From Verrucomicrobiota bacterium (GTDB lineage Bacteria; Auribacterota; JABMQX01; JAFGEW01), in assembly GCA_016931415.1 (NCBI GenBank), contig JAFGEW010000028.1, positions 1 to 54,343 of the forward strand: a DNA stretch of 54,343 bases, written 5' to 3'. Shown here one piece after another: positions 38,229-46,771 of this stretch (positions within the stretch are counted from its first letter, which is position 1; every line of letters begins with the position of its first letter). A model generated the notes under the pieces. It saw only the letters and a program-made list of their open reading frames with translations. It did not search any database and was not told the DNA's origin. The position numbers and the translations under genes are program-made.

Positions 38229-38804
38229 CTACACCCTCAGGATGATGGACGTGACCGCCGTGTACAGGTCGGTCGTGATGAAGTCGGGGATCGCCTGGTC
38301 GTTGGTGTGGAACTTCGACGGCGGCAGTTGGCGCGCGATGAGGATCGTGCGGCACCCGGCGGCGTTGCCGGCCGTCATGTCGGTCAGGTTGTCGCCCACG
38401 AACCACGCGCGCGCCGGGTTGAATCCGTACTTGTCGATGAGCGCGTCGATCAGCCCCGTCTTCGGCTTGCGGCAGTCGCAGTGGTCGTCGGGCGTGTGCG
38501 TGCAGTACGAGACGCTCTCGATGTGCGCGCCGGCCTTCTCGAAGCGCGCGAGCATGTACGCGGTGATCTCGTCGAGTGTCGCCTGCGTCATCAGCCCGCG
38601 GCCGACGGCCGACTGGTTCGACACGATGTGGACTTGGTAGCCGCTCTGAGTGAGCAGCCGGATGGCGCGCTCGGAGCCGTGGATGAACCGGAACTGGCTC
38701 ACCTCGAGAATATAGTCCGGCCGGTCGTAGTTGACCACACCGTCACGGTCGATCAAAACGACCTTGTCGCCTTCATGGTCGTTGAAGCGTGCAGCCCGGG
38801 GCAT
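38229..38804 (-). CDS. gmhB: D,D-heptose 1,7-bisphosphate 7-phosphatase (HAD)
   Basis: The 191-residue HAD phosphatase has the nucleophile motif LIDRDGVVNYDRPDY, a HIVSNQSAVGRG second motif, a zinc-binding loop (CTHTPDDHCDCRKPK) typical of GmhB and WFVGDNLTDMTAG as motif 4. It removes the 7-phosphate of heptose 1,7-bisphosphate; histidinol phosphatase is a related alternative, ruled less likely by the gene neighbours. The ATG overlaps the nucleotidyltransferase stop by ATGA. Confidence 0.9.
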   Translation of the reverse strand: MPRAARFNDHEGDKVVLIDRDGVVNYDRPDYILEVSQFRFIHGSERAIRLLTQSGYQVHIVSNQSAVGRGLMTQATLDEITAYMLARFEKAGAHIESVSYCTHTPDDHCDCRKPKTGLIDALIDKYGFNPARAWFVGDNLTDMTAGNAAGCRTILIARQLPPSKFHTNDQAIPDFITTDLYTAVTSIILRV

Positions 38805-39565
38805 CAGGCGTCCCTCCTCTCATGGAGGGCGGAGTTCTCTCGCTCGTCGAGTCCGCTGTCTCGGATGTATCGCTCAAAGGCGACAAGCCGTTCCGGCGTG
38901 CCGATGTCGTAGTAACGCGTCGAGGTGGTGTAGGCGCCAAGCCGCCGCTCGGAGACGAGTTTCGTGAATACGGTCTCTTCGAGCGAGACGACCTCGCCCG
39001 GAGGCATGAGATCGAGGATGCGCCTCTTGAAGAGCTGTACCCCTGCGTCCACATAGCCCGCCCCGCCGGAGGTGGGGACGGCGTGTTTGCTGTACTCCTG
39101 CACAACACCGTCGTCGCCGACCCGCACGTTGCCTGGAGCGACCGGCTCGCTATTGTCATAGACGACCAGCAGACAGTCGCATTCATTCCGTCGCGCCTCC
39201 CAAGCCGCCTCCACGGCCCGGTAGTCGACCGGCAGGTAGGTATCGCCGTTCAGGACGAAAAACTCGTCCCGCACCTTGGCCTCGGCGTTCTTGATAGCAC
39301 CGCCCGTGCCAAGCAGCTCGCGCTCGACCGAGTAGTCGATCCGGCATCCGTAGGCGGTGCCGTCGCCGACCGCTTCCATGACGCGTTCGTGCAGGTGGCC
39401 GACGAGCAGGAGAATGTCCTCGACTCCGTTTGTGACCAGCATCTTGAGCATGTAGTGGAGGAAGAAGCGGTCGCCCACCGGCATAAGCGGTTTCGGGATC
39501 GTCTCAGTCACGGGCCGCAGTCGCGTGCCCAATCCCCCGGCCAGGATGACCGCCTGGCGCGTCAC
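38804..39565 (-). CDS. Heptose-1-phosphate nucleotidyltransferase-like protein
   Basis: The 253-residue nucleotidyltransferase starts at GTG 39565 (MTRQAVILAGGLGTRLRPVT) with the GGxGTR signature, then FVLNGDTYLPVD as the metal-binding acidic site and YYDIGTPERLVAFERY at the end. The short length and neighbours point to HddC-like D-glycero-D-manno-heptose 1-phosphate guanylyltransferase; a mannose or glucose-type transferase is also possible. The GTG overlaps the SDR stop (GTGA), and the stop overlaps gmhB. The open frame upstream of the GTG overlaps the SDR gene and is not used. Confidence 0.82.
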   Translation of the reverse strand: MTRQAVILAGGLGTRLRPVTETIPKPLMPVGDRFFLHYMLKMLVTNGVEDILLLVGHLHERVMEAVGDGTAYGCRIDYSVERELLGTGGAIKNAEAKVRDEFFVLNGDTYLPVDYRAVEAAWEARRNECDCLLVVYDNSEPVAPGNVRVGDDGVVQEYSKHAVPTSGGAGYVDAGVQLFKRRILDLMPPGEVVSLEETVFTKLVSERRLGAYTTSTRYYDIGTPERLVAFERYIRDSGLDERENSALHERRDA

Positions 39566-40578
39566 GGCTGTCGCAAGCTCCTCTTGGCCTTGTGCTTGGG
39601 GCGAAGTCTGCGGACGGGGGGCTTCTCCTCGAGTGACGCGATGATGGCCCGAGCCGCGACGCGGCACGCCTGGTCGCTCGAATACGAGGCTTTCCAGCCC
39701 AGCCTGGTCAGCTTCGACACGTCGAAACGCACCTGCGGCACGTCGCTCTTCCATCCGCGTGCGCCGCCCGTGTAACAGCGCTTGACGTGGCGCAGGCCCA
39801 TCTCGCTGGTCACGATCGCGGCGATGCGGTCCACGCTTGTCGCACCCGGGCAGCCGAGGTTGAAGACGTTGACGCGTTCGTCGGCGTGGTCGAACCCGTA
39901 GAGCATGCCGTCGACGCATTCCTTGACGTAGAGGTACGGCTTGCGTTGCTTGCCGTCGCCCAGGATGCGCAGCTCGGCCGGGTCTTTCTTGAGCCGGGTG
40001 ATGAAGTCGTGGATGACGCCGTGGGTGGCGTTGTCGCCGACGATGTTGGCGAAGCGATAGATCCACGCCTGCATATCGTAGTTGTGGCAGAACGCCGTGA
40101 TAAGCCCCTCGCAGGCGAGCTTGCTCGCACCGTAGAACGAGATCGGCGCGAGCGGGCCGTGGTCCTCGCGGATGCGCGTGGTGCCCGTGTCGCCGAAGAT
40201 GGCCGAACTCGATGCGAACACGAGCTCGCGCACGCCGCGCACGCGCATCGCCTCGAGCACGTTGTACGTGACCAGCGTGCCCTGTTTGAGGTCCCAGTCG
40301 GTGTAGCGCTCGCCGTAGCCGATGTCCGAGTTGGCCGCCAAGTGCCAAACGCAGTCCACGCCCGCCATCGAGCGCTTGACGCGGGTGAAATCGAGCAGGT
40401 CGGCCTGGATGAACCTGAACTTAGGGTGGCCCAGGAAGGGCGCGAGGTGCTCCCTGCGGCCCAGGCTCAGGTTGTCGTAGACCGTGACCCGGCCGCCGCG
40501 TTTCATGAGGCGCTCGACCAGGTTGCTGCCGACGAAACCGGCGCCTCCCGTGACAAGATAGTGCTTCCGCTTTCTCAC
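39562..40578 (-). CDS. NAD-dependent epimerase/dehydratase (extended SDR)
   Basis: The 338-residue extended SDR has the Rossmann motif VTGGAGFVGSNL at residues 9-20, DNLSLGRREHL, a catalytic Tyr/Lys pair in SFYGASKLACEG and FANIVGDNATHG. It could be a 4-epimerase or 4,6-dehydratase acting on a nucleotide-activated sugar. It is first in the five-gene operon SDR-NTase-gmhB-gmhA-GT4, so the substrate may be GDP- or ADP-heptose. It begins at GTG 40578. Confidence 0.85.
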   Translation of the reverse strand: MRKRKHYLVTGGAGFVGSNLVERLMKRGGRVTVYDNLSLGRREHLAPFLGHPKFRFIQADLLDFTRVKRSMAGVDCVWHLAANSDIGYGERYTDWDLKQGTLVTYNVLEAMRVRGVRELVFASSSAIFGDTGTTRIREDHGPLAPISFYGASKLACEGLITAFCHNYDMQAWIYRFANIVGDNATHGVIHDFITRLKKDPAELRILGDGKQRKPYLYVKECVDGMLYGFDHADERVNVFNLGCPGATSVDRIAAIVTSEMGLRHVKRCYTGGARGWKSDVPQVRFDVSKLTRLGWKASYSSDQACRVAARAIIASLEEKPPVRRLRPKHKAKRSLRQP

Positions 40579-41053
40579 TCCGGCTGCGCTGCCTCCTCGC
40601 TCTGGCAGGTCTGGGGGCGTTCTGTACGCTTACGCCAAGGATGCATGTTAGCGTCGAGCTGGTGTGGAGTCAAACCGTTTCATGCCCCTCCTGATGCTCA
40701 CCGACAGTCTCTTCCCTGCGCCCCCGGCTGCACAGCAGGGCCGGAGGCGCGGGTCGCCATGGACACGCGAAGAAGGAGGTGGTACAAGAGTGTTGAGACT
40801 GCCTACCGGCCGAATAGGCTCCGGGTTGTCTGGGGGTGACGGAAGGGGCGAACTGGATGTCCGGTAGGGCCTGTTTCTTGCTTGTGTGGGGTCAACACGG
40901 TTCCGCCGCGGTCTGCGGGTGGACCGAACAGTGTTCCGAAACCCGAGCGTGCAACGCGATGTTGTTAGTTTCGCAGGCAAGTGGATAGAGACCGTATTCA
41001 ACCGCGATCGGTGAACCTCGGCTGGCCGAGAGAGGAAAGGACAGAGCTTCATA
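40579..41053. other. Intergenic promoter region upstream of the radical SAM gene
   Basis: This 475-base gap separates the heptose-type operon (minus) from the radical SAM gene (plus) and should hold both promoters. A GAGAGGAAAGGA tract lies just before the radical SAM start. No gene or strong repeat is seen; short open frames here carry no domain. Confidence 0.4.
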
Positions 41054-42061
41054 ATGGAAGGCATCATCTGCGTCACGTACCGGTGTAATGCGCGCTGCTA
41101 CATGTGCAATACGTGGAAGTTCCCGACTGACCCCAAGGAGGAAATCGGCCCCGCCGAAGTCGAGAAGCTTCCTGGGGGTCTCTCGTTTGTCAACATCACC
41201 GGTGGCGAGCCATTCCTGCGCTCGGACCTTGCCGACATTGTCGCCATTGCCCTGAGGAAGTCAAAGCGGGCCGTGATCTCCACGAACGGGTATTTCACCG
41301 AGAGGATTGTCAAACTTGCCGAACGCTTTCCAAACATCGGCGTGCGTATCTCGCTCGAGGGACTGCCCGCGGCCAACGATGAACTGCGCGGCATCAAAGA
41401 CGGCTTCGACCACGGGCTGCGCACGCTGCTCGAGCTCAAGCACATGGGGCTCAAGGACATCGGCTTCGGCATCACCGTGAGTGACCGCAACGCCCGCGAC
41501 ATGATCGAGCTCTACAAACTCGCCAAGGCGCTCAAGGTCGAGTTTGCCACGGCGGTGACCCACAACGCCTACTACTTCCACAAGTACGACAACGTTTTCC
41601 ACGACAAAGAGATGATCGCCGAGGAGTTCCGCAAGCTCATTCGCGAGTTTTTCCGCACTAAGCGGTTGAAGAACTGGTACCGGGCGTACTTCAACCACTA
41701 CCTGATCAACAAGGTCTACGGCGGCAAGCGCCCGCTGCCGTGCGAGGTCGGAACCGACCTGTTCATGCTCGGCCCGCTTGGCGACATCTACGCCTGCAAC
41801 GGCATCGAGATGTCGATGGGCAACATCCGTGAGAAGACCTTCGAAGAGATCTGGCACAGCGAGGAGGCCGCCAAGGTGCGCGAAGCCGTGCGCACCTGCA
41901 AGATGGAGTGCTGGATGATCGGCAGCGCCTCGCCAGCCATGAAGAAGGCGCTGCTCAAGCCGACGCTCTGGATTCTGAAGAACCGCGGACGCTACCTGCG
42001 CGGCGAGAAGGTGCCCGTGCCGGCGATGTGCGATGAGCCCGAGAAGGTGCCGGCCGACTGA
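41054..42061 (+). CDS. Radical SAM/SPASM-type protein
   Basis: The 335-residue protein has the CxxxCxxC cluster site C11-N-A-R-C15-Y-M-C18 in its first 20 residues, GGEPFLRSDL as the SAM-binding motif, and C-terminal cysteines (LPCEVGTDLFMLG, IYACNGIEM, RTCKMECWMIG) that suggest a SPASM or twitch-type auxiliary Fe-S cluster. Such enzymes modify peptides or sugars or other small molecules. There is no small precursor-peptide gene next to it, and it lies among glycan genes, so a role in glycan modification is possible but not shown. ATG start has AGAGGAAAGGA upstream. Confidence 0.85.
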   Translation: MEGIICVTYRCNARCYMCNTWKFPTDPKEEIGPAEVEKLPGGLSFVNITGGEPFLRSDLADIVAIALRKSKRAVISTNGYFTERIVKLAERFPNIGVRISLEGLPAANDELRGIKDGFDHGLRTLLELKHMGLKDIGFGITVSDRNARDMIELYKLAKALKVEFATAVTHNAYYFHKYDNVFHDKEMIAEEFRKLIREFFRTKRLKNWYRAYFNHYLINKVYGGKRPLPCEVGTDLFMLGPLGDIYACNGIEMSMGNIREKTFEEIWHSEEAAKVREAVRTCKMECWMIGSASPAMKKALLKPTLWILKNRGRYLRGEKVPVPAMCDEPEKVPAD

Positions 42062-42090
42062 TGCTGGGCTCCAGAGTCAATGGCTGAGAC

Positions 42091-42113
42091 GGCGACCCGC
42101 TCTGCGGGTCGCC
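42091..42113. terminator. Hairpin between convergent radical SAM and GT4 genes
   Basis: A perfect 9-bp stem (42091-42099 with 42105-42113, arm GGCGACCCG) with a 5-base loop lies 29 bases after the radical SAM stop and before the GT4 stop. It has only a short T-rich tail (CTGTTT), so it is a likely but not strong terminator. Confidence 0.65.
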
Positions 42114-42133
42114 TCTGCTGTTTCCGGTGGGGC

Positions 42134-43411
42134 TCAACGGCGGCGGAGTGCAACGCGCCGGGCCAGCGCGGCTTCGAACGCGCGCATGAGCGATTCGTAG
42201 TGACGCTCGGGGCTGTGTTCCTGCTCGACGAGGCGCCGACCGGCCAGACCGAGCTGACGCGCGCGGTCGGGATCGGCTGCCAGAGCGTCGAGCTTGCGCG
42301 CCAGATCAGCCGCGTCGCCCGGACGGAAGAGCAGACCGTTCTCGCCATCGCGCACGACGACGCGTATTCCCTCGACGTCGGCCCCCACGACGGGCTTACC
42401 GCACGCAAAGCTCTCGAGCAGCGCGTTCGGCAGGTTGTCGATGCAGCGCGACGGCATGATGGTGGCCCGGCATGAGCGGATCAAAGCGAACAAGTCTTCG
42501 CCATGGCGCGGGCCGAGGAACTCGATCCGGGTGCCGGTACATCGGGCGGCCTGTGCGACGCAACGCTGGGCGTACTCCCCGGAGACTTCCCCGACGATGA
42601 ACACGCGGCAGCTCGTGTTGCGCATCTGGCTCGCTGCCTCGACGAGAAGGTCAACGCCCTTCTCCCGGGACAGGCGCCCAAAGTACACCAGTGAGCCGTC
42701 ATCGTGCTCTCCGACTGGTATGCTCGACGCATCGATCGGTGTCAAGGCCATGTGGAGTGTGCGCTGATCGAAGCCGCGCCTCGCGAGCACATCGCGCATG
42801 AAGGGATTGGTGCACACGAAGCTGTCGACCCGACGGTAGATGTGTGACAGGTCGTGAAAAAACATCGAGGCGCTCCGGACAGCGGACGCGCCCAACGATC
42901 CGCCAACGCATCGGTGCGCAATGCCATGCCAGTACTTGCCCGGGAAGCAGTCCATGCACCGGTCCTTGCTGGAGCGCATGAGCAATGCGTTCGGACAGAC
43001 GAGATGGAAGTCGTTGACCCGGTGTACCGCGGGCACACCCTCGGCATGTGCGCCGTCAATGATGCTCGGCGAGATGTAGTTCGAGATATTGAGCATGTAC
43101 ACCAGATCGATCTTCTCGCGGCGGATGACCTCGCGCACTCGACCTCTCGCTTGCGGCCAGTAGAACGCCCTCACAACCATGCGCGCGACGTCTTTGAGGC
43201 CGATGCGGAATTGCTCGAGACCAGTGGCCTGCGCGCCCGCCGGCGGGTCGAGGAAGTAGTGCGTGTATGGCGAGGGTCTGTTGCGGTCGAATCGGAGTGC
43301 CAGCGGAACCACCGTGTGGCCGTGTGACTCCAGGACGGGCGTCAGGTTGAACAGGTAACGCTCCGGCCCCCCCTTCACGAAGTAGTACTTGGTGACGATC
43401 AGGATCCGCAT
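42134..43411 (-). CDS. Glycosyltransferase family 4
   Basis: The 425-residue GT-B enzyme starts MRILIVTKYYFVKGGPERYL, has a Cys/His-rich insertion (RCMDCFPGKYWHGIAHRC) near residue 150 that is also known from some capsule-type GT4 enzymes, and a C-terminal domain with LVYFGRLSREKGVDLLVEA, FIVGEVSGEYAQ and PNALLESFACGKPVVG. It probably transfers a hexose-type residue in a surface glycan. It is a single gene converging on the radical SAM gene. Confidence 0.87.
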   Translation of the reverse strand: MRILIVTKYYFVKGGPERYLFNLTPVLESHGHTVVPLALRFDRNRPSPYTHYFLDPPAGAQATGLEQFRIGLKDVARMVVRAFYWPQARGRVREVIRREKIDLVYMLNISNYISPSIIDGAHAEGVPAVHRVNDFHLVCPNALLMRSSKDRCMDCFPGKYWHGIAHRCVGGSLGASAVRSASMFFHDLSHIYRRVDSFVCTNPFMRDVLARRGFDQRTLHMALTPIDASSIPVGEHDDGSLVYFGRLSREKGVDLLVEAASQMRNTSCRVFIVGEVSGEYAQRCVAQAARCTGTRIEFLGPRHGEDLFALIRSCRATIMPSRCIDNLPNALLESFACGKPVVGADVEGIRVVVRDGENGLLFRPGDAADLARKLDALAADPDRARQLGLAGRRLVEQEHSPERHYESLMRAFEAALARRVALRRR

Positions 43412-43597
43412 GTGTGTCCTCCTTGGGGTCGCGCATGCGTACGCTCAGTGCCGCCAGTCATGTTCGCTTCGATGCAGTAGTAGACAGTGATCTGTCCTCC
43501 GATTCTCCTGGCCTGGAGCGCGGCACCGGCGTCCTTTCTGTGATGGACATGAGCCGGAAGCCTATGCCAACTGCAAGTCACGGTCTTGCACGTCGCC

Positions 43598-44668
43598 CTA
43601 TCGGCCGCACGCCTTGGCGCACGCGTCGATTTCGGCGGCGCCGACGAGGAGGTCGATGTCCACGTTCATCTCGCGCGTCTCGCCCGGTTTGAGGAACGGG
43701 AGCAGGCCGGCCTCGCGCACGACCGAGCGTTCCTTGCACGGCGAGTTGCACGGCTCGATGCCGACGACGTAGTCCATCTGGCCCATCATCTTCCACTGGT
43801 TCAGGTACGGCAGCGTGGTCGTGTCCCAGCGCACGCACAGGCCCAGCCCACCGGCCAGCCCCCGGTTGAGCATGGCGGCGCAGGCGATCCCGTTCTTGTC
43901 CGGCTTGGCCGTGTGGAGGTAGCAGATCTCCTCGAAGCCGGGTATCGGGTCGCTGAAGCAGTGCCACTTGTCGAGGCTCTGCGCGGCACGCTCGTCGACG
44001 GGCTCGGTCTTGCTCACCGTGGCGACAAGCTCGCTTGTTGCGTCCACCAGCGGAAAGCCGGGATTGATGTGGTAGAGGATGGTGAAAGGTGAAGTCTTGT
44101 TGCCGACGTTCTCGACGCGGTCGTGGATCGTGAAGCCGCGGCGACCGATCTGCGTGGTGATCGTGCGCACGAGGCGTAGCTTTTCGCCGAAGAGCACAGT
44201 GTCGTCAATCGTGCCGGTGATCTCGACGCGGTACTCGTCGCCGTCCCAGCCGGAGCGGTCCTGGACGCGCTGCGCGGGCAGGTTGGTGTAACGGCCGTGG
44301 AGGCCGATTTCCTCGTCGACGTCCATGCAGGGCGCGCCGATGTTGGTCAGGCCGCACGTCGTGAGCAGTCCGGCGAAGAAGTTGCGCAGCCAGCCGGCGC
44401 CGTGCCGGTCGTAGTAGGCCGGATGAACCTCGCCATTGGCCGTCAGGAAGGCGAGCCCAATCCCGTTGTACGAGGCACGCGAGATGTCGAGGCCGCGGTC
44501 GGGCAGCACGGTGCATGTGAACCCCGTGCCCGTATCGACGTCGATGGCGGCGACGCCCTTGCTCTTCCCCTCGTTCAATACGACATGGCGTGTCCCGCCG
44601 AGCTGGGCGATGTTGCCGATGCGCTCGCAAAGCTGAGCACGCGTGTATTGTCTACCTCCAATCTTCAT
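43598..44668 (-). CDS. DUF4432 family protein, aldose-epimerase fold
   Basis: The 356-residue protein is a galactose-mutarotase-like beta-sandwich (DUF4432). Family text is visible at TCTVLPDRGLDISRASYNG, FFAGLLTTCGLTNIGAP, ILYHINPGFPLVD and YVVGIEPCNSPCK. These proteins are proposed to act as sugar epimerases or mutarotases. The ATG at 44668 has GAGGAG upstream. It starts 26 bases after the fucose-isomerase-like gene at 44695-46077 and forms a two-gene unit with it, so both are likely used on the same sugar. Confidence 0.8.
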   Translation of the reverse strand: MKIGGRQYTRAQLCERIGNIAQLGGTRHVVLNEGKSKGVAAIDVDTGTGFTCTVLPDRGLDISRASYNGIGLAFLTANGEVHPAYYDRHGAGWLRNFFAGLLTTCGLTNIGAPCMDVDEEIGLHGRYTNLPAQRVQDRSGWDGDEYRVEITGTIDDTVLFGEKLRLVRTITTQIGRRGFTIHDRVENVGNKTSPFTILYHINPGFPLVDATSELVATVSKTEPVDERAAQSLDKWHCFSDPIPGFEEICYLHTAKPDKNGIACAAMLNRGLAGGLGLCVRWDTTTLPYLNQWKMMGQMDYVVGIEPCNSPCKERSVVREAGLLPFLKPGETREMNVDIDLLVGAAEIDACAKACGR

Positions 44669-44694
44669 GATGGACTCCTCTTCGTCTCGTCGAG

Positions 44695-46077
44695 TTACAG
44701 CATGATCGGCTTGATGCCGGTGAGCGCACAGAAGTCCTCGAGCGCGGCATACAGGTGCGCTCCGTAGCCGAGGACGGCGTATTCGTTGTTCCAGTTCTGG
44801 ATGAGCGCGTCGATGTCGCAGTGGGCCGTGACGAAGCCGTGCGGCCAGAACGGGATGCCGCACTCCTCGAGGCGCTTCTTGATCCTGTTCGCCGGCGGTT
44901 CGAAGATCGAGCAGCGTGTGACCGTCATCTGGAACTGCCCGTCAACGCGGCTCACGCGGCCGAGCACGCCTTCGCCCACTTTGCAGATGAGCTTGACCGA
45001 AAGCCCGCCGGCCTCGCCCTCGGTCGGGATGCCGTGCTCGGCAAAACCCGCCGGGCCCAGCTTGCTCGCGAGCGACGGCGGACACGCCCCGTCGCCGATG
45101 ATCTTGATCTCCTTCTTGGGCTTATCGAAGTGTTGCAGGTCGCCGTAGTAGACCGGCTCGCGGCTCAGCTTGGTGAGGAGCAGCACCGAGAGCGCGGTGT
45201 TGAAGTCGCCCAGCGTCGAGGTGCCAACGCCGTCCTCGAGCATCATGCTTTGAGCAAAGCAGCTCGCGCCGTAGTCGTCGCCGAGACCGGGGAACGATTG
45301 GATCGTGTAGAAGTCCCAGTTGTTCTTCTTCACGAGCTTCTTGATCGCCAGGTAGAGGCGCATCGAGCGCTCGTTGACCGTGTCGCGCGGCGGCAGCGTG
45401 CCGAACAGCTTCCTGATGCGCGGCTCGAGCGCCTTCAGCTCGCGCGGCGTGATCGCCTCGGCGGTCTTGACAAGCTCGGTGGTGTCACGCGAGTCGATGT
45501 CGACACCGAACATCCGCATCCACTGGCTTGGGTCGGCGGCGCCGCACGTTTGGCCCATGCCGCGGCCGCCGAAGGCGCCGATCGTCGACATGTTAAGCCA
45601 CTGCTTGAGGTGCGCGGCCTGGCAGAAGCTCGCGATCCGCGCGACCTCGGCCGGATCGTCCGCCGCGCCGTAGACGTACTTGTGGCGGATGCCGACCTCG
45701 TTGAGCGCGCCGCTCAGCACGAGGCTGCCGACGGGCCGCCAGCCCTGCGAGCCCGGATGGCACCAGATGAGCACGCCCTTCCCCGTCATGGCGAAGTCGC
45801 GGATGGCGCCGACCATATGCGCGGACCACACCCACGTGCCGGAGAACAGCACGACGCAGTCGATCGCGTCATCGTCCTTCATCCGCTTAAGCGCGTCGCG
45901 CGCCTCGGCCTTGGAGGCGACGACGACCTTGTGCTCGACGAGCTTGACGCCGGCATCGCGCAGCGCCTTCTTGGACTTGGCCACAATCGTCTCGTCAATG
46001 AACGGCGTGCCCATCGGGTCCTTGAGGCCGTCCTTGTGGATGCCGAACACGATGAAGCCTGCAGTCGGGGTGATCAT
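44695..46077 (-). CDS. L-fucose/L-arabinose isomerase family protein
   Basis: The 460-residue protein is of the FucI/AraA superfamily, which interconverts aldoses and ketoses with Mn. The N-terminal domain (VVLFSGTWVWSAHMVGAIR), the middle STIGAFGGRGMGQT segment, and a C-terminal domain with YGASCFAQSMMLEDG and EPPANRIKKRLEECG fit the shape of the superfamily. The substrate cannot be told from the sequence. The ATG at 46077 has GGGAGGAG upstream. It is the first gene of the pair with the DUF4432 protein. Confidence 0.8.
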   Translation of the reverse strand: MITPTAGFIVFGIHKDGLKDPMGTPFIDETIVAKSKKALRDAGVKLVEHKVVVASKAEARDALKRMKDDDAIDCVVLFSGTWVWSAHMVGAIRDFAMTGKGVLIWCHPGSQGWRPVGSLVLSGALNEVGIRHKYVYGAADDPAEVARIASFCQAAHLKQWLNMSTIGAFGGRGMGQTCGAADPSQWMRMFGVDIDSRDTTELVKTAEAITPRELKALEPRIRKLFGTLPPRDTVNERSMRLYLAIKKLVKKNNWDFYTIQSFPGLGDDYGASCFAQSMMLEDGVGTSTLGDFNTALSVLLLTKLSREPVYYGDLQHFDKPKKEIKIIGDGACPPSLASKLGPAGFAEHGIPTEGEAGGLSVKLICKVGEGVLGRVSRVDGQFQMTVTRCSIFEPPANRIKKRLEECGIPFWPHGFVTAHCDIDALIQNWNNEYAVLGYGAHLYAALEDFCALTGIKPIML

Positions 46078-46299
46078 GTCTGGGTTCTCCTCCCAAGATG
46101 ACGGCCCTTGGGGGCAAGCCGCCGGTCTGCCCTCGCCCGGGTACGTCCCCGGATTGCCGGGCATCATACGACGAGCCGACACACAGGGCAATGCTGATTC
46201 GACGGGCCGACGGCGGGGCCGGGAGACGCCGCTCTCCACTCACGGAAGAGCTTTCAGCGCTGCGATGGAGCGCGAGGCCTCCCGGCCCCGCCAAGAGAG

Positions 46300-46761
46300 C
46301 TACGCAGAGAGTGCGATGACGACTTGGAGAATAACGTTGGTCAGCACGGCGGCGGCGACGTCGTCGGCGACGATGCCCCACCCGCCGGGGAGGCGTTGAA
46401 GCTGCCGGATGGGCGGCGGCTTGAGGATGTCGAGGGCACGATGCAGGGCAAAACCGAGCACATACCAGTGCCAGACAAGTGGAACCAGGAAGAGGGCGAC
46501 GGGCATGGTCACCAGCTCATCGAGGACAATCTGCGGCGGATCGGGCCGGCCAAGACGCTTGCAGGCTCGGTCCGTGACAAAGACGGCGCCAAGGATCAGC
46601 GCCGTCAGCACAGCGGCCTCGATCGCCACGGACGGCTCCATCCACCGCAGCAGTGCGGCCACAGCGGCGCCCACAACCGCCCCATACGTGCCCGGCGCAC
46701 CGCGCAGGGAGCCGACACCGAACACCGTCGCCAGAATGACGGCCGGACTGAGACCGCGCAT
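46300..46761 (-). CDS. pgpA: Phosphatidylglycerophosphatase A
   Basis: The 153-residue membrane protein has the PgpA layout: an N-terminal FGVGSLRGAPGTYGAVVGA loop, VLDELVTMPVALFLVP and ALDILKPPPIRQLQRLPGG, which carry the conserved acidic residues and the K-P-P-P-I segment. It removes phosphate from phosphatidylglycerol phosphate. It starts 10 bases after the DegT gene on the same strand, as the last gene of the second glycan operon; the functional link is not clear. Confidence 0.85.
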   Translation of the reverse strand: MRGLSPAVILATVFGVGSLRGAPGTYGAVVGAAVAALLRWMEPSVAIEAAVLTALILGAVFVTDRACKRLGRPDPPQIVLDELVTMPVALFLVPLVWHWYVLGFALHRALDILKPPPIRQLQRLPGGWGIVADDVAAAVLTNVILQVVIALSA

Positions 46762-46771
46762 GGGCTGCCGC

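Noticed and set aside
39566-40348. Upstream extension of the nucleotidyltransferase frame
   Set aside because: It overlaps the SDR gene on the same strand in another frame; the conserved start is the GTG at 39565.
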